A program made the translations under genes and the position numbers. The notes beneath the pieces are model-generated. The model had not been told where the DNA came from and searched no databases. It saw nothing but the letters and a program-made list of their open reading frames with translations. 23,220 nt of DNA from Acidithiobacillus sp. (GTDB lineage Bacteria > Pseudomonadota > Gammaproteobacteria > Acidithiobacillales > Acidithiobacillaceae): positions 1 to 23,220 of the forward strand of contig JAPTWR010000068.1 in assembly GCA_028065135.1 (NCBI GenBank). Reading direction: 5' to 3'. Shown piece after piece: positions 14,757-23,098 of this stretch. The stretch's first letter is position 1; every line of letters starts with the position of its first letter.

Positions 14757-16016
14757 TCACGACAAGTTTTTCTTTTTGCGCCCGCCGGATGCTGGCAAGG
14801 CCTGCGACGATTTCGGGGGCGGCTGATAATCCGGGTGCATCGCCAAATCCATTTCGGTACGGTTGTCATAAATGCGCACGCGCCGCGCAACACGGGCCAC
14901 CAGCGCCGTATGGAGAAACCCATTGAGCAGGTTGCGACTGACCCGATCTTCCGGGATGTCCGCACGCGCACCGCGATGTGCGCGGGACTGGACACGCCGT
15001 ACCAAGGTATCCAGATCATGAACACCCACATAATCCAGATCCACTACAGCCCCTGCCCGAATGCTTTCAAGTACCTGATCGAATCGGCCCGCAAGGGAGA
15101 ACGTGGTTTCCACCAGCAGATTTTGACGGGCATCCAGGCCCCGCCGCCAGTCCGCATTGGAGAGCAGATAGGCCACCTGCAATTCTGGCAGGGGTTCATT
15201 GGCGGCGGGAATCAGGCCCATGGCCCGATCTGCGTCATCTTCGTCTGGCAGCCATTGCCGGATGGCCTCACGGGCCATCGTGACAAGGCGTGCGTGATCT
15301 TTCGGAAGCGACGGCAGATAACGATCCACGTCGACCCATGCGCTTTCCGCAATGCCCAACTGGCGGCGCAGCGGCGCGGAGAGGAGCGTTTTGCCGGAAC
15401 CGATACTGCCGGCGAGATAATGCAAAACCGGTGCACTCCCGTCGGCACGGTGACAGTTGGTCCGCGCTTCAGCCATTTCTTCCGCATAGTGAGCCAGTCG
15501 GATAGCCACGAAACGCCGGTAGGTGGACGCGTCCTGTTTGGGATCGGCGGGCAGCCCGCGTGCGGCGAGGGGTCCTTCCGGTGGCAATCCCCTTTGTTTG
15601 AATTTGGCTTCCCGCAACTGTTGAAAGGCAGCAGGCGTCAATCCGCCGTTGGCGTGCTCCGGACAGGCCACATGCCAGTAGGCGCCACTGACCAATAAGG
15701 TACCCGGCAAACCGCAGTGCTCACAGATCCGGCGTGAGCGGTCACCATAATCCTCCACGATCTGAAACAGGCCGTGTTTCTGCGCGTCCGTCAGTGTCGC
15801 GTCGTAGCCATAGTAATAGCGCAGCGTCCCGAATTTCTGTTTGACCTGGGTGACGTGGAGACCTATGCCGTTCTCCTGGCAGTAGGTCTCTACGGCCTGA
15901 GACAGGGCGCGCAGCAGGGGATACCAGCCGTCTTCGCACTCAAAATGGATTTCCCGGCAGCCGCTGTAGAGTGCCGGGTAATCCCGTCGCAAGGCGTGTT
16001 CCAGGGCGATGTCCAT
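14757..16016 (-). CDS. Zinc-ribbon plus zeta-toxin-like P-loop kinase protein
   Basis: A 419-residue two-part protein. The N-terminal half has DGWYPLLRALSQAVE, VTQVKQKFGTLRYYY and a zinc ribbon built from CEHC (98-101) and CPEH (118-121). This is a domain seen in phage-related hypothetical proteins. The C-terminal half is a P-loop kinase with Walker A GSIGSGKT (203-210), LLVETTFS, RVQSRAHRG and IPEDRVSRNLL, like zeta toxins and AAA_33 kinases. AGGAG lies eight bases before ATG 16016. It is the fourth gene of the ATPase-phosphatase-phosphatase-kinase group. The substrate could be a sugar nucleotide, RNA end or protein; nothing decides. No antitoxin (epsilon-like) gene is adjacent. Confidence 0.75.
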   Translation of the reverse strand: MDIALEHALRRDYPALYSGCREIHFECEDGWYPLLRALSQAVETYCQENGIGLHVTQVKQKFGTLRYYYGYDATLTDAQKHGLFQIVEDYGDRSRRICEHCGLPGTLLVSGAYWHVACPEHANGGLTPAAFQQLREAKFKQRGLPPEGPLAARGLPADPKQDASTYRRFVAIRLAHYAEEMAEARTNCHRADGSAPVLHYLAGSIGSGKTLLSAPLRRQLGIAESAWVDVDRYLPSLPKDHARLVTMAREAIRQWLPDEDDADRAMGLIPAANEPLPELQVAYLLSNADWRRGLDARQNLLVETTFSLAGRFDQVLESIRAGAVVDLDYVGVHDLDTLVRRVQSRAHRGARADIPEDRVSRNLLNGFLHTALVARVARRVRIYDNRTEMDLAMHPDYQPPPKSSQALPASGGRKKKNLS

Positions 16017-16038
16017 GTGTTTTTCTCCTGTATCTAAT

Positions 16039-16938
16039 TTAGAACGCGGGCGCATTTCCCAGCGTTACGCTCTCCATATCGGTTGCGGTGGCCATCCAGC
16101 CCTGCTGTTCCTGATGGCAAAACAGGGTCAAGCCCTGATCGCGGTATCGCTCGGCTTGATCCAGATGGGCGGCACCCGTATCCAGAAACACGTGTCCGGC
16201 GACCTGCAACAAGCGCCCTTCCCGGGGCGGCGTGATGGTGTGCCCCACATAGGTGCGGGACAGCGCGGCCGGGACAATGGGTATCTCGTGGGACAGGGCA
16301 TAACGCAAGCTCCGTCCCCACAGCAGATGATCTTCCCAAGTCCCCGTAGCGTCATAGCCGATGACCGGATGTGGCTCCAGCCAGCGGGGATGCGCGTCCT
16401 CTGCGAGAGTGGCATCATTCCAGAACACCGCCACGCCATCCTCGCATTCTGCCGCCAGTTCCGCGTGCAGTACCTGAAACCGCCCGGCGGGAGCCGTATT
16501 TCCAGGGTCGACGATGCGTACCAAAGGCACCTGAGACAACGCCGACCGCCATCGTTCGCACGATTCTTCATCCGTCCGATAAAGGCGAAACCAGTCCCAG
16601 CCGCCATTGCGGGCAAAGAGATCGGCGTAGGCCGCGGTCCGTTGGGCTTCCTCTCGCCGCATCGCCCGCAAATGACCCAGATTCAACGTGGCCAGCAGCA
16701 TGGCGTCGTGGTTGCCCAGCACCGGATAAAACCAGGGCGCCTCCAGCAGATCCAGCGCCCCGGCACTGTTCGGGCCGCGATCCACCAGGTCACCCACGCT
16801 GAACAGGCGATCCGTATCGTAGTCGAAGGCCACATGATCCATGAGCCTGCGCAGGACATCGGGGTGACCGTGCAGATCACCGACGATGAAATCCCGGCCC
16901 TGAAGATTGGCCGGATGGGCGATGACACGCGGATTCAT
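16039..16938 (-). CDS. PPP-type metallophosphatase (lambda-phosphatase/ApaH-like)
   Basis: A 299-residue phosphatase with the three metal-binding signatures of the PPP superfamily: GDLHG (20-24), GDLVDRG (49-55) and GNHD (75-78), plus later metal histidines in LHAEL and YVGHTI. Families with this set act on phosphoproteins, diadenosine polyphosphates or RNA ends. A ribosome-binding site (AGGAG) lies eight bases before the ATG, inside the preceding gene, whose TGA overlaps the ATG (ATGA at 16935-16938). Two phosphatases of different subfamilies translated together next to a kinase suggest a shared phosphorylation cycle, but no substrate is visible. Confidence 0.85.
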   Translation of the reverse strand: MNPRVIAHPANLQGRDFIVGDLHGHPDVLRRLMDHVAFDYDTDRLFSVGDLVDRGPNSAGALDLLEAPWFYPVLGNHDAMLLATLNLGHLRAMRREEAQRTAAYADLFARNGGWDWFRLYRTDEESCERWRSALSQVPLVRIVDPGNTAPAGRFQVLHAELAAECEDGVAVFWNDATLAEDAHPRWLEPHPVIGYDATGTWEDHLLWGRSLRYALSHEIPIVPAALSRTYVGHTITPPREGRLLQVAGHVFLDTGAAHLDQAERYRDQGLTLFCHQEQQGWMATATDMESVTLGNAPAF

Positions 16939-17738
16939 GAAACCTGCTCCTCCAGTTCAATCACCTGATCCAACCGCACGCCGGTACCTTCCCTCGGGTA
17001 TCCGAAGGCGTTGGACCATATGCGCACCGCACCGATACGGTAATCCACCGCATGATGGGTATGGCCGTGCATCCACAGCCGCACCCCCTGATCACCAAAA
17101 CGCGCCACGGTCTCCTCCAATCGGCTGGCGTAGGCGCCGGACAGATCATCCTGCCGGAACGACTGGTAGATGGACTCCCATGCCGGTGCGTGGTGGGTGA
17201 TCACGACCTTGTGGCCGGCCCAGGGCTGGGCGATCGCGTCCTCCAGCCAGACTTTGCTGGCCAGATGCACCTCCAGGGTATCCCGCGGCAAAAAGCGCCG
17301 GGCACCCTCATGGCACCGTATCCGCTTATGGTCCTGCATGGTCTCCTGGGCCGCCCGCATGGCATAGGGGTCGCCGCCATCAAAATCGGACCACAGGGTG
17401 GTCCCGAAAAAGCGGATATCGCCGATGTCCACGCCTTGTCTTTCCAGCAAAGTACACCGCGCCATCAGATCCTCCGGCAAATGTCTGGCCAGACCTTCCC
17501 GCCATTTTTCCGGTGCCCGTTCGACGGACAAACCCCAGTAATCATGGTTTCCCAGCACCGCCACGATATGTGGAAAAGGATCAGCCACAATTTTCAGCCA
17601 GTCGGCCAGCTTTTTGGGCGTGCCGAAGTCTCCCGCCAGTACGAGAATACTGTCCCGGTCCGTAGGCAAAGACGCCAGACGGACGGTGGCGGGTGGATTC
17701 ACATCCACGTGAATGTCGGAAATCAATCGGATGAACAT
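16935..17738 (-). CDS. Calcineurin-like metallophosphoesterase
   Basis: A 267-residue single-domain metallophosphoesterase. Metal ligands are in SDIHVD (D8, H10), AGDFG (D37), GNHDYW (N64, H65), THHAP (181-185) and HGHTHH (224-229). No signal peptide or membrane segment is seen, so it is cytoplasmic. Members hydrolyse phosphoesters, cyclic nucleotides or UDP-sugars. The stop codon overlaps the PPP-phosphatase start. The ribosome-binding site is weak (GAG at a normal distance), which may mean lower expression or dependence on the upstream ATPase gene 89 bp away. Confidence 0.88.
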   Translation of the reverse strand: MFIRLISDIHVDVNPPATVRLASLPTDRDSILVLAGDFGTPKKLADWLKIVADPFPHIVAVLGNHDYWGLSVERAPEKWREGLARHLPEDLMARCTLLERQGVDIGDIRFFGTTLWSDFDGGDPYAMRAAQETMQDHKRIRCHEGARRFLPRDTLEVHLASKVWLEDAIAQPWAGHKVVITHHAPAWESIYQSFRQDDLSGAYASRLEETVARFGDQGVRLWMHGHTHHAVDYRIGAVRIWSNAFGYPREGTGVRLDQVIELEEQVS

Positions 17739-17827
17739 GGTATTTTTCTCGTAAAACGTATGGCTATAACGCCATGCGGGTGATTTTCATCGCGCCGATC
17801 CTTATGGGTTGAATACCCTTCCCATAC

Positions 17828-19357
17828 TCACTGCAGACGCCTCAGTGCCCCATCTTCATCCATCTGTGCTTTGGCCTCCAGTTGCAGCAGAGATCGTGTG
17901 ATCACGGCCAATCGCCGCAGTGAACCGGGTTTACGCTGAAACCGCCGTCGCAATGCCCCGGCCACCTGTGGATTCAGGGACGGCAACGCCCAGGGTTCCG
18001 TGCCCAGATCACGGGCAATATCCTTGAGGATATTCGTAAAAATACGGTCAAAATCCCCTCCGGCGGGTTCCCCCACCCGAATGATGGTGAAGCGCGATTG
18101 CAAGGGTCCGGGCAGATCCTCCACATCATTGGCCGTGGCGACCCAGTTGACGGACGAATAATCCACCGGCCCCAGCAAAAATTCGTCCGTGACGCGACTG
18201 GCCGTCGCCGGTTCCAGCATCGTCAGCAACGTTTCCCAAAGGCGGCCGTTGTTTCGCCCCGTGCCGATTTTCTCCATTTCATCCAGACAGACCAGCGGGT
18301 TGGCCAGGCGGTTTTCGAGCATGAATTCGACCAGATAACCCGCCCTCGCGGAGCTCCAGCCGCGCGCCGTGCCTTTGAGCATCATGTTATCGTTCATCCC
18401 CGCCATCGTCACGAATGCCGTTGGCAACCCCAACGCCTCCCCCAGACTTTGCACGAAGCGGCTCTTTCCGAGCCCAGGATTCCCCACCAGCAGGAGAGGG
18501 CGGAACTTCAGCACCGGTTGACCAGTGACGCGATTGAGCGCCCATTCATTCTCCAGCATATCCATGGCCCGCGACATCCAGGGGTATTCCCTCCGCAAAT
18601 TCTCCGTCCAGGACAGGCTGCCCGGCCAGGTCTGCAAGGGCAGGGGCCGAAGCAACGGTTTGAAACGCTCCAACGCCTGATTTTCCTTGTTATCATTTCC
18701 TGGGGCGATACTGTTCAGTATTTGACGGCTGGGCTCCGAAGCGGGCTTGTTCTGGAGCAGCAACATCTCCGCCTGCCATTTCAACCCCGTCAATTGCAGA
18801 TCATCGAAGGACAACGCTCGCATGATGCCCAACACCTCTTCGGCCAGAGCGGCATCTTTCCGCCCCACGGCCGCCTGCAAACCCAGCCCGAAGGCCACCG
18901 GACGCATCATGCTAAAGCGTTGATTCTGGTTTTTCCAAAGGAAATCAGATCGTTCCTCTTCGGCCTGCCATCTCTGGAAAGCCTGCAACCAACGGGGGTC
19001 GTATGCCGTCCTGCCAGCTTCAATATTCATTCGCAACAGCAGCATCTGCCCCATCAAAGAACCCCATTCCGCGCCGATCGCCAACCACTGTTCGGCAATG
19101 TTTCGATCGTTTGGCAGTCGGCTATCCCCTGCGAGATAACAGCGCCCGATATCCACCAACCCTTCGCGCACACTCAGATCGACGATGCTTTTGGGTTCAC
19201 GGGCGGACACCAGGTCGAAATCTTCATCCAGAAGCTTCAGCTCAATGCTGCTCCAGATCGCAAGAAAGACGTCTGTGTTCCGTTTGCCGGATTCTTCCAC
19301 GTCATTCTTCAATTTTTCGCCCAGAGCGAGCAGTTGGTCGATACATTGCGCGGTCAT
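17828..19357 (-). CDS. Lon-like AAA+ ATPase without a protease domain
   Basis: A 509-residue protein. The first 270 residues are helical and contain repeat-like elements suggestive of Sel1/TPR-type scaffolding (DIGRCYLAGDSRLPND, AEQWLAIGAEWG). The AAA+ module has Walker A GNPGLGKS (292-299), Walker B LVCLDEMEK (about 355-363), sensor 1 WVATAND (405-411) and an arginine finger in GPLQSRF (R422), in the spacing of Lon. The C-terminal Lon protease (Ser-Lys) domain is missing and there is no room for it. A strong AGGAGG lies five bases before ATG 19357, preferred over the in-frame codon at 19414. It leads the ATPase-phosphatase-kinase group and is divergent from an HTH protein. Confidence 0.85.
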   Translation of the reverse strand: MTAQCIDQLLALGEKLKNDVEESGKRNTDVFLAIWSSIELKLLDEDFDLVSAREPKSIVDLSVREGLVDIGRCYLAGDSRLPNDRNIAEQWLAIGAEWGSLMGQMLLLRMNIEAGRTAYDPRWLQAFQRWQAEEERSDFLWKNQNQRFSMMRPVAFGLGLQAAVGRKDAALAEEVLGIMRALSFDDLQLTGLKWQAEMLLLQNKPASEPSRQILNSIAPGNDNKENQALERFKPLLRPLPLQTWPGSLSWTENLRREYPWMSRAMDMLENEWALNRVTGQPVLKFRPLLLVGNPGLGKSRFVQSLGEALGLPTAFVTMAGMNDNMMLKGTARGWSSARAGYLVEFMLENRLANPLVCLDEMEKIGTGRNNGRLWETLLTMLEPATASRVTDEFLLGPVDYSSVNWVATANDVEDLPGPLQSRFTIIRVGEPAGGDFDRIFTNILKDIARDLGTEPWALPSLNPQVAGALRRRFQRKPGSLRRLAVITRSLLQLEAKAQMDEDGALRRLQ

Positions 19358-19392
19358 GTCAGCCTCCTTTTTGCGGAATGACAATGGTGCAG

Positions 19393-19421
19393 AGCATAGC
19401 GATGTAATACACACATGTCAA
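19393..19421 (-). promoter_or_regulatory. Promoter of the AAA+ ATPase operon
   Basis: On the minus strand a perfect -35 TTGACA (19421-19416) and a -10 TATGCT (19398-19393) are 17 bp apart. Transcription would begin about 30 bases before the ATPase ATG. It lies in the divergent intergenic region shared with the HTH gene. Confidence 0.8.
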
Positions 19422-19424
19422 CTA

Positions 19425-19518
19425 TCCTGTCCTGTAACATGGTTTTGCAGTTTTCCGTTTTTATGTAGATCTGTCAGCACCCGTTTTGCAGGACGGTGGC
19501 GGTGGGATACCATATAAT
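19425..19518. promoter_or_regulatory. Divergent control region with direct repeats and HTH-gene -10 box
   Basis: A 9-bp direct repeat GTTTTGCAG occurs at 19442-19450 and 19483-19491 (41 bp apart, close to four helical turns), with a tandem TCCTG at 19425-19434. A perfect -10 TATAAT is at 19513-19518, without a good -35 at 17 bp, which suits an activated promoter. The repeats are candidate binding sites for the HTH protein. Confidence 0.55.
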
Positions 19519-19553
19519 GCAGATCGTTCAAAAGCGCTGTCCTAGAGGTGTTC

Positions 19554-20678
19554 ATGTCCATCCGTGCCTACCCGATCCCGATTGAAGATTTACGTAACGT
19601 GCTGACGCTTTCTCACCTCAGTCTGGTGGAGATAGCGCGCAGATTTGGGGTGAGCAGAAGCAATCTGATGGGGGTCGTCGGCGGTAGGCGGACGCTCAGT
19701 GATGACAGACTCCTGCAGTTGGTGGGCTGGGCGGGGCTGGTGGCGGATATGGATGCTTCGGATACGCTTCACCTTGGTTCTGGAATCCATCTTTGGAAGA
19801 TCGCTTCCGAAACGCAAATGGAGGCTTTTTTGCATCTGCCCACGGGGATGTTGCCGGAGAATTTGCGGTGGAGCGTGGCACTCGAATTCCCACCCCAGGA
19901 GCGGGACTGGATCCACCTCGTGGCCGAGGTCGGCAAGGACTGCTGGGTGCTGCTGTCCGTCCGGCCCGTCTATTTTGCGTTGCTCCGGGATCGTGTTCCG
20001 GGCGTTGGACGCCCCATGGGGATGGCGAGTCTACAAAAGCCGCTGAACCAGATCATCGCCACTACCGGTGCCAAGGGTTTGTATGTTGCGTGGGCGGAGC
20101 AGCCACAAACGCTCTCCTGGGTGGAGCCCGAGATGCGGGAGCGCTATGGAGAGGATTTGTCTGCCTGGATGGCTTGGGCGCGTCAAAAGTTGGCTTTGGA
20201 CACCAGTGAAATGAGTGGCCAGACCAATCCACCGATGGCGGTACCAAATGACGCGCGGGACGATACGGTTCCTTGTGATCAGGCCTGGGCACTGTTTGCT
20301 CACCGGCTGGATGTCGCCGGCGCCGCGCACCAGGATGTGGCGGATATGCCGATATTCAACATGGAAACGGTCCATGATTATCCTGTAGGCATGCTGCGGT
20401 TGGATCGGACATGGCTGGGCGACGCCCTGCTGGAACTCGGGAAAACTGGACGGCTGCGATGCTATGTGCGGGCAGACGGTGCTGCGGTAGTGGTCATAGT
20501 CTCGCCGTCGGCCGCACGCTGTGGATTGCCGCAACACTGGGTTGCGCCACCAACGGCGGAAGGCTACCTGATATGGCATGACCAAATCCTGGAGATATCC
20601 GCTCACGTCGGGACTGGCGACCACTGTATTGGGCCGGTTGTCGCATCCTGGAATCGCTGCGCGAAAATTCCCTCATAA
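19554..20678 (+). CDS. HTH protein, probable regulator of the AAA+ operon
   Basis: A 374-residue protein. The N-terminus carries a helix-turn-helix, LSLVEIARRFGVSRSNLMGVVGGR (about residues 22-46), XRE-like in pattern, followed by RTLSDDRLLQLVGWAGLV. The remaining 300 residues are not recognised. There are two halves of similar size with hydrophobic beta-rich blocks (CWVLLSVRPVYFALL; RCYVRADGAAVVVIV), possibly a duplicated sensing domain. AGAGG lies five bases before ATG 19554. It is divergent from the ATPase gene across 196 bp with direct repeats, the usual arrangement of a local regulator. A strong hairpin terminator follows. The function is inferred from the motif and location only. Confidence 0.65.
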   Translation: MSIRAYPIPIEDLRNVLTLSHLSLVEIARRFGVSRSNLMGVVGGRRTLSDDRLLQLVGWAGLVADMDASDTLHLGSGIHLWKIASETQMEAFLHLPTGMLPENLRWSVALEFPPQERDWIHLVAEVGKDCWVLLSVRPVYFALLRDRVPGVGRPMGMASLQKPLNQIIATTGAKGLYVAWAEQPQTLSWVEPEMRERYGEDLSAWMAWARQKLALDTSEMSGQTNPPMAVPNDARDDTVPCDQAWALFAHRLDVAGAAHQDVADMPIFNMETVHDYPVGMLRLDRTWLGDALLELGKTGRLRCYVRADGAAVVVIVSPSAARCGLPQHWVAPPTAEGYLIWHDQILEISAHVGTGDHCIGPVVASWNRCAKIPS

Positions 20679-20711
20679 ATAGTGCCCCCTCCGCGGTAGG
20701 TGGACTGCGGG

Positions 20712-20755
20712 ACGTTCATCTTCGATACGGAACCATATCGAAGATGAACGTTTTC
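20712..20755 (+). terminator. Strong hairpin terminator after the HTH gene
   Basis: A perfect 16-bp inverted repeat (arms 20712-20727 and 20736-20751) encloses an 8-nt loop and runs into TTTTCT. It lies 34 bp past the HTH gene stop. The stem is unusually long and nearly symmetrical. Confidence 0.85.
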
Positions 20756-20798
20756 TAATGGGCAGTTCGGTATGGCTGCAGAGCGTATTAGCACTTCC

Positions 20799-20906
20799 TG
20801 TTTGTCACCATTTTGGTGTTATTTTTGGGCCATTTTGGCGCCATGCTGGTGAATGGTGACATTTTGTCGATATGTTGGTGACAAAACAGCGCCATTTTGG
20901 GCGCCC
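20799..20906. repeat. Series of small palindromes around an ATTTT core
   Basis: Four inverted repeats share the loop ATTTT with different arms: CACC/GGTG (20806-20818), GCC/GGC (20829-20839), GAC/GTC (20858-20868) and GCGCC/GGCGC with loop ATTTTG (20889-20904). A long-range inverted match links CTGTTTGTCACC (20799-20809 region) with GGTGACAAAACAG (20877-20889). No coding frame is supported. Confidence 0.6.
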
Positions 20907-21178
20907 GAGGTATTTTACTGCTGTCGTTGGTCGGTTTTTGGTGCCCGGGGGTCATCGCGGATTCTATGGAACAGCGCCATGGGTTGCCCGACGGCAAAAC
21001 TGCATTGAAGAAAATCTGTAAACGCAGTTTTCGTGGGGCTTTTTCTTTCGTTAAAAACATGCATTCGATAAACCTAGCAGGGGGAGTGTTGAGCATGGAT
21101 CGGATTTTTGTGCGGGATCGTGTCCAGAAGACAGTGATAGAATTCCGTACGTATCGGCTCTCATCTTCGCGGCGACAA
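20907..21178. other. Intergenic stretch without a supported gene
   Basis: A plus-strand frame from a TTG near 20897 begins like a signal peptide (ILLLSLVGFWCPGVIADS), but it runs 180 bp into the coding 3' end of the GGDEF-EAL gene and has no ribosome-binding site. An inverted repeat AAAACTGC/GCAGTTTT (about 20996-21035) with a following T-rich run may be a weak terminator. Confidence 0.4.
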
Positions 21179-23020
21179 TCAAGTATTGGCCGCGGCGTTT
21201 TTCCGCATGGACTCCACCGCTTGCCCCAACTCTTCCTGAAAGAGATGGCTACGCCTATGCAACTGACCGAGCAGGCGACGGCGTTCCTCGCGCATTCCGC
21301 TTTGCCGTACCTGAAGAATTTCCCGACCCAGGGCATGCACTGCTTCGTGCTCAGCTAGCAAGGTCTCCACCCCGGGCAGTTCTGATGCGTGGGCGAGCAG
21401 CCAAGTCGTAATCGGGCAGGCGGCCAATTCCGTATGCTCGTTAATGCCATGGTTCATCGCGGACTCTTCTGCCGCATGCACCCAAAGCAGATGCTGATAC
21501 AGCGCCACCAGCGGCGTGTCCGCATCCCCGGACCCGAGGACAAAGGTGCGCACAAAATCAGCGACCGCTTCTGCCTCCAGCGGCCTGGCGATGGCATATC
21601 CCTGGAGATAGTCGACATCCATCTCGCGCAGGAGGGCGATGTGGGCTTCGCTTTCTACCCCTTCCACGGTGATAAGGATGCCCATCCCCAAACCCAAGCT
21701 GACGAGGCTCTCGACGAAGATCAGATCCTGGGGCTTGTCCGACAACTCGCGGATGAAACCCTGATCGATCTTGATCTCGTCAATGGGCAGGTTTTTGAGT
21801 CGCAGGAGGGAGGCGTACGCGCTCCCTACATCATCCAGGGCGATTTTGACGCCCGCGCTGCGCAGCCGTCGCAGATGTTCCAGTGCGACCTCCTGTTCGA
21901 GGATTTCCCCGATCTCCAGCACCTCCAGCACCAGGGATTCCGGGAGGACGTTCGGATACGCCGCCAGGATGCCAAAGACCGTATCGGCAAATCCGGATTG
22001 GTCAAGTTCTTCCGGGGTGACATTGATGCTGAGGAAGAGATCCAGTCCGGTTTCCCGCCATTGCGCGAGGTGCTGCAGTCCCGTTTGCAGCACGAAGCGC
22101 CCCAATGCCTGACGCTCCCGCACGCCAAGGGAAGAGAGGAATCGATCTGGGGAGACCTCCCGGCCGTTTCGGTGCCAGCGGGTCAGGGCCTCAAGGCCCG
22201 CCACCCGGTCCGTCGTCGAGGCTACCAGGGGTTGATAGCGTAGTGTCACCTCTCCGGTGATCAAGGCCCGCAGAAAATCCTGGCGCAACATTTCATCGCC
22301 CACGGGGATGGTACCGAGATCCGGGTGATAGATCTGCACCCAACCCCCGCTCGTCCGACCGGGGCGCGCCTTGGCGGCATACATGGCCTGGTCGGCGTGC
22401 CGCAGGAGGAGATCGGTGTCCGCCTCGTCGAAGGGATAGATAGTCAGCCCCAGACTCGCCTGGAGGCTAATTTCCTTTCCCTGGATCAGGAAGGGTTGCG
22501 CAAGTGCGGTCTGGAAGCGGGCTAGGACCTGATCCAGTTCATCCATGTCCCGCAAGCCTTCCAGCAGCAGTACAAACTCATCGCCGCCCAGGCGTGCCAC
22601 GGTATCCGTCCGGCGCAGAGCGTCTCGCAGGCGGTGGGCCATTTCTTTCAGCAGGTCGTCACCGGCTGCGTGTCCATAGGTATCATTGACCGGTTTGAAG
22701 CCGTCGATATCGAGAAAACCCACTGTCAAGAGGCGCTCCTGACGGTCTGATCGCGCCAGCGCCTGTTCTAAAATCAGTCGCTGGCCCTCGCGGTTGGGCA
22801 GGCCAGTCAGGGCATCTTGGGTTACCTGTGTGGTCAAAAGATGTTGCTGGTCGTGCAGACGCATCAGCATGCGAACCGTGCTCACACCAAATATCAGGAT
22901 TCCCAGGATGACGCCGATCGCCAAGGGCAAGCGGGCCCTTTCTTGGTGCCACCATAATTGCTCTACCAGGGCCGATGACCAGTGCGTTTCTACTGTCCAG
23001 GGATATCCGGGCACCGCCAC
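21179..23020 (-). CDS. GGDEF-EAL cyclic-di-GMP protein with C-terminal CZB-like domain, 5' end lost
   Basis: The remaining 613 residues show one TM (LPLAIGVILGILIFGVSTV, 31-49), a GGDEF domain with intact GGDEF (145-149) and RxxD inhibition site (136-139), an EAL domain (EAL at 277-279, with DDVG for the usual DDFG and VEGVES), and a tail that fits a CZB zinc-binding domain: H515, C535 in ACPITTW, H553 and H557. The frame stays open from the GTG at 23020 to about 23098 and reads like the end of a periplasmic sensor domain (LLGIFRQGRFTVLTLPARA). There IS sequence begins, so the original N-terminus is gone. It may be inactive or driven from another start. Both catalytic domains look otherwise complete. 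Confidence 0.85.
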   Translation of the reverse strand: MAVPGYPWTVETHWSSALVEQLWWHQERARLPLAIGVILGILIFGVSTVRMLMRLHDQQHLLTTQVTQDALTGLPNREGQRLILEQALARSDRQERLLTVGFLDIDGFKPVNDTYGHAAGDDLLKEMAHRLRDALRRTDTVARLGGDEFVLLLEGLRDMDELDQVLARFQTALAQPFLIQGKEISLQASLGLTIYPFDEADTDLLLRHADQAMYAAKARPGRTSGGWVQIYHPDLGTIPVGDEMLRQDFLRALITGEVTLRYQPLVASTTDRVAGLEALTRWHRNGREVSPDRFLSSLGVRERQALGRFVLQTGLQHLAQWRETGLDLFLSINVTPEELDQSGFADTVFGILAAYPNVLPESLVLEVLEIGEILEQEVALEHLRRLRSAGVKIALDDVGSAYASLLRLKNLPIDEIKIDQGFIRELSDKPQDLIFVESLVSLGLGMGILITVEGVESEAHIALLREMDVDYLQGYAIARPLEAEAVADFVRTFVLGSGDADTPLVALYQHLLWVHAAEESAMNHGINEHTELAACPITTWLLAHASELPGVETLLAEHEAVHALGREILQVRQSGMREERRRLLGQLHRRSHLFQEELGQAVESMRKNAAANT

Positions 23021-23098
23021 GCGAACCTGATTTGCTGCAGAAGCGGCCCGTGCGGGAAGGGTAAGGACAGTAAAGCGCCCCTGTCTGAAGATACCTAG

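Noticed and set aside
18098..19381. Plus-strand open frame of 427 codons
   Set aside because: It mirrors the AAA+ ATPase gene and is rich in His, Gln and Arg, as expected for an antisense shadow of GC-rich coding DNA.
20788..21336. Minus-strand frame of 182 codons
   Set aside because: Composition is rich in Lys, Arg, Ser and Cys with no family resemblance; it spans the palindrome array and overlaps the GGDEF-EAL end.
20897..21358. Plus-strand frame beginning like a signal peptide
   Set aside because: It starts at TTG without a ribosome-binding site and overlaps 180 bp of the GGDEF-EAL coding end in the opposite direction.
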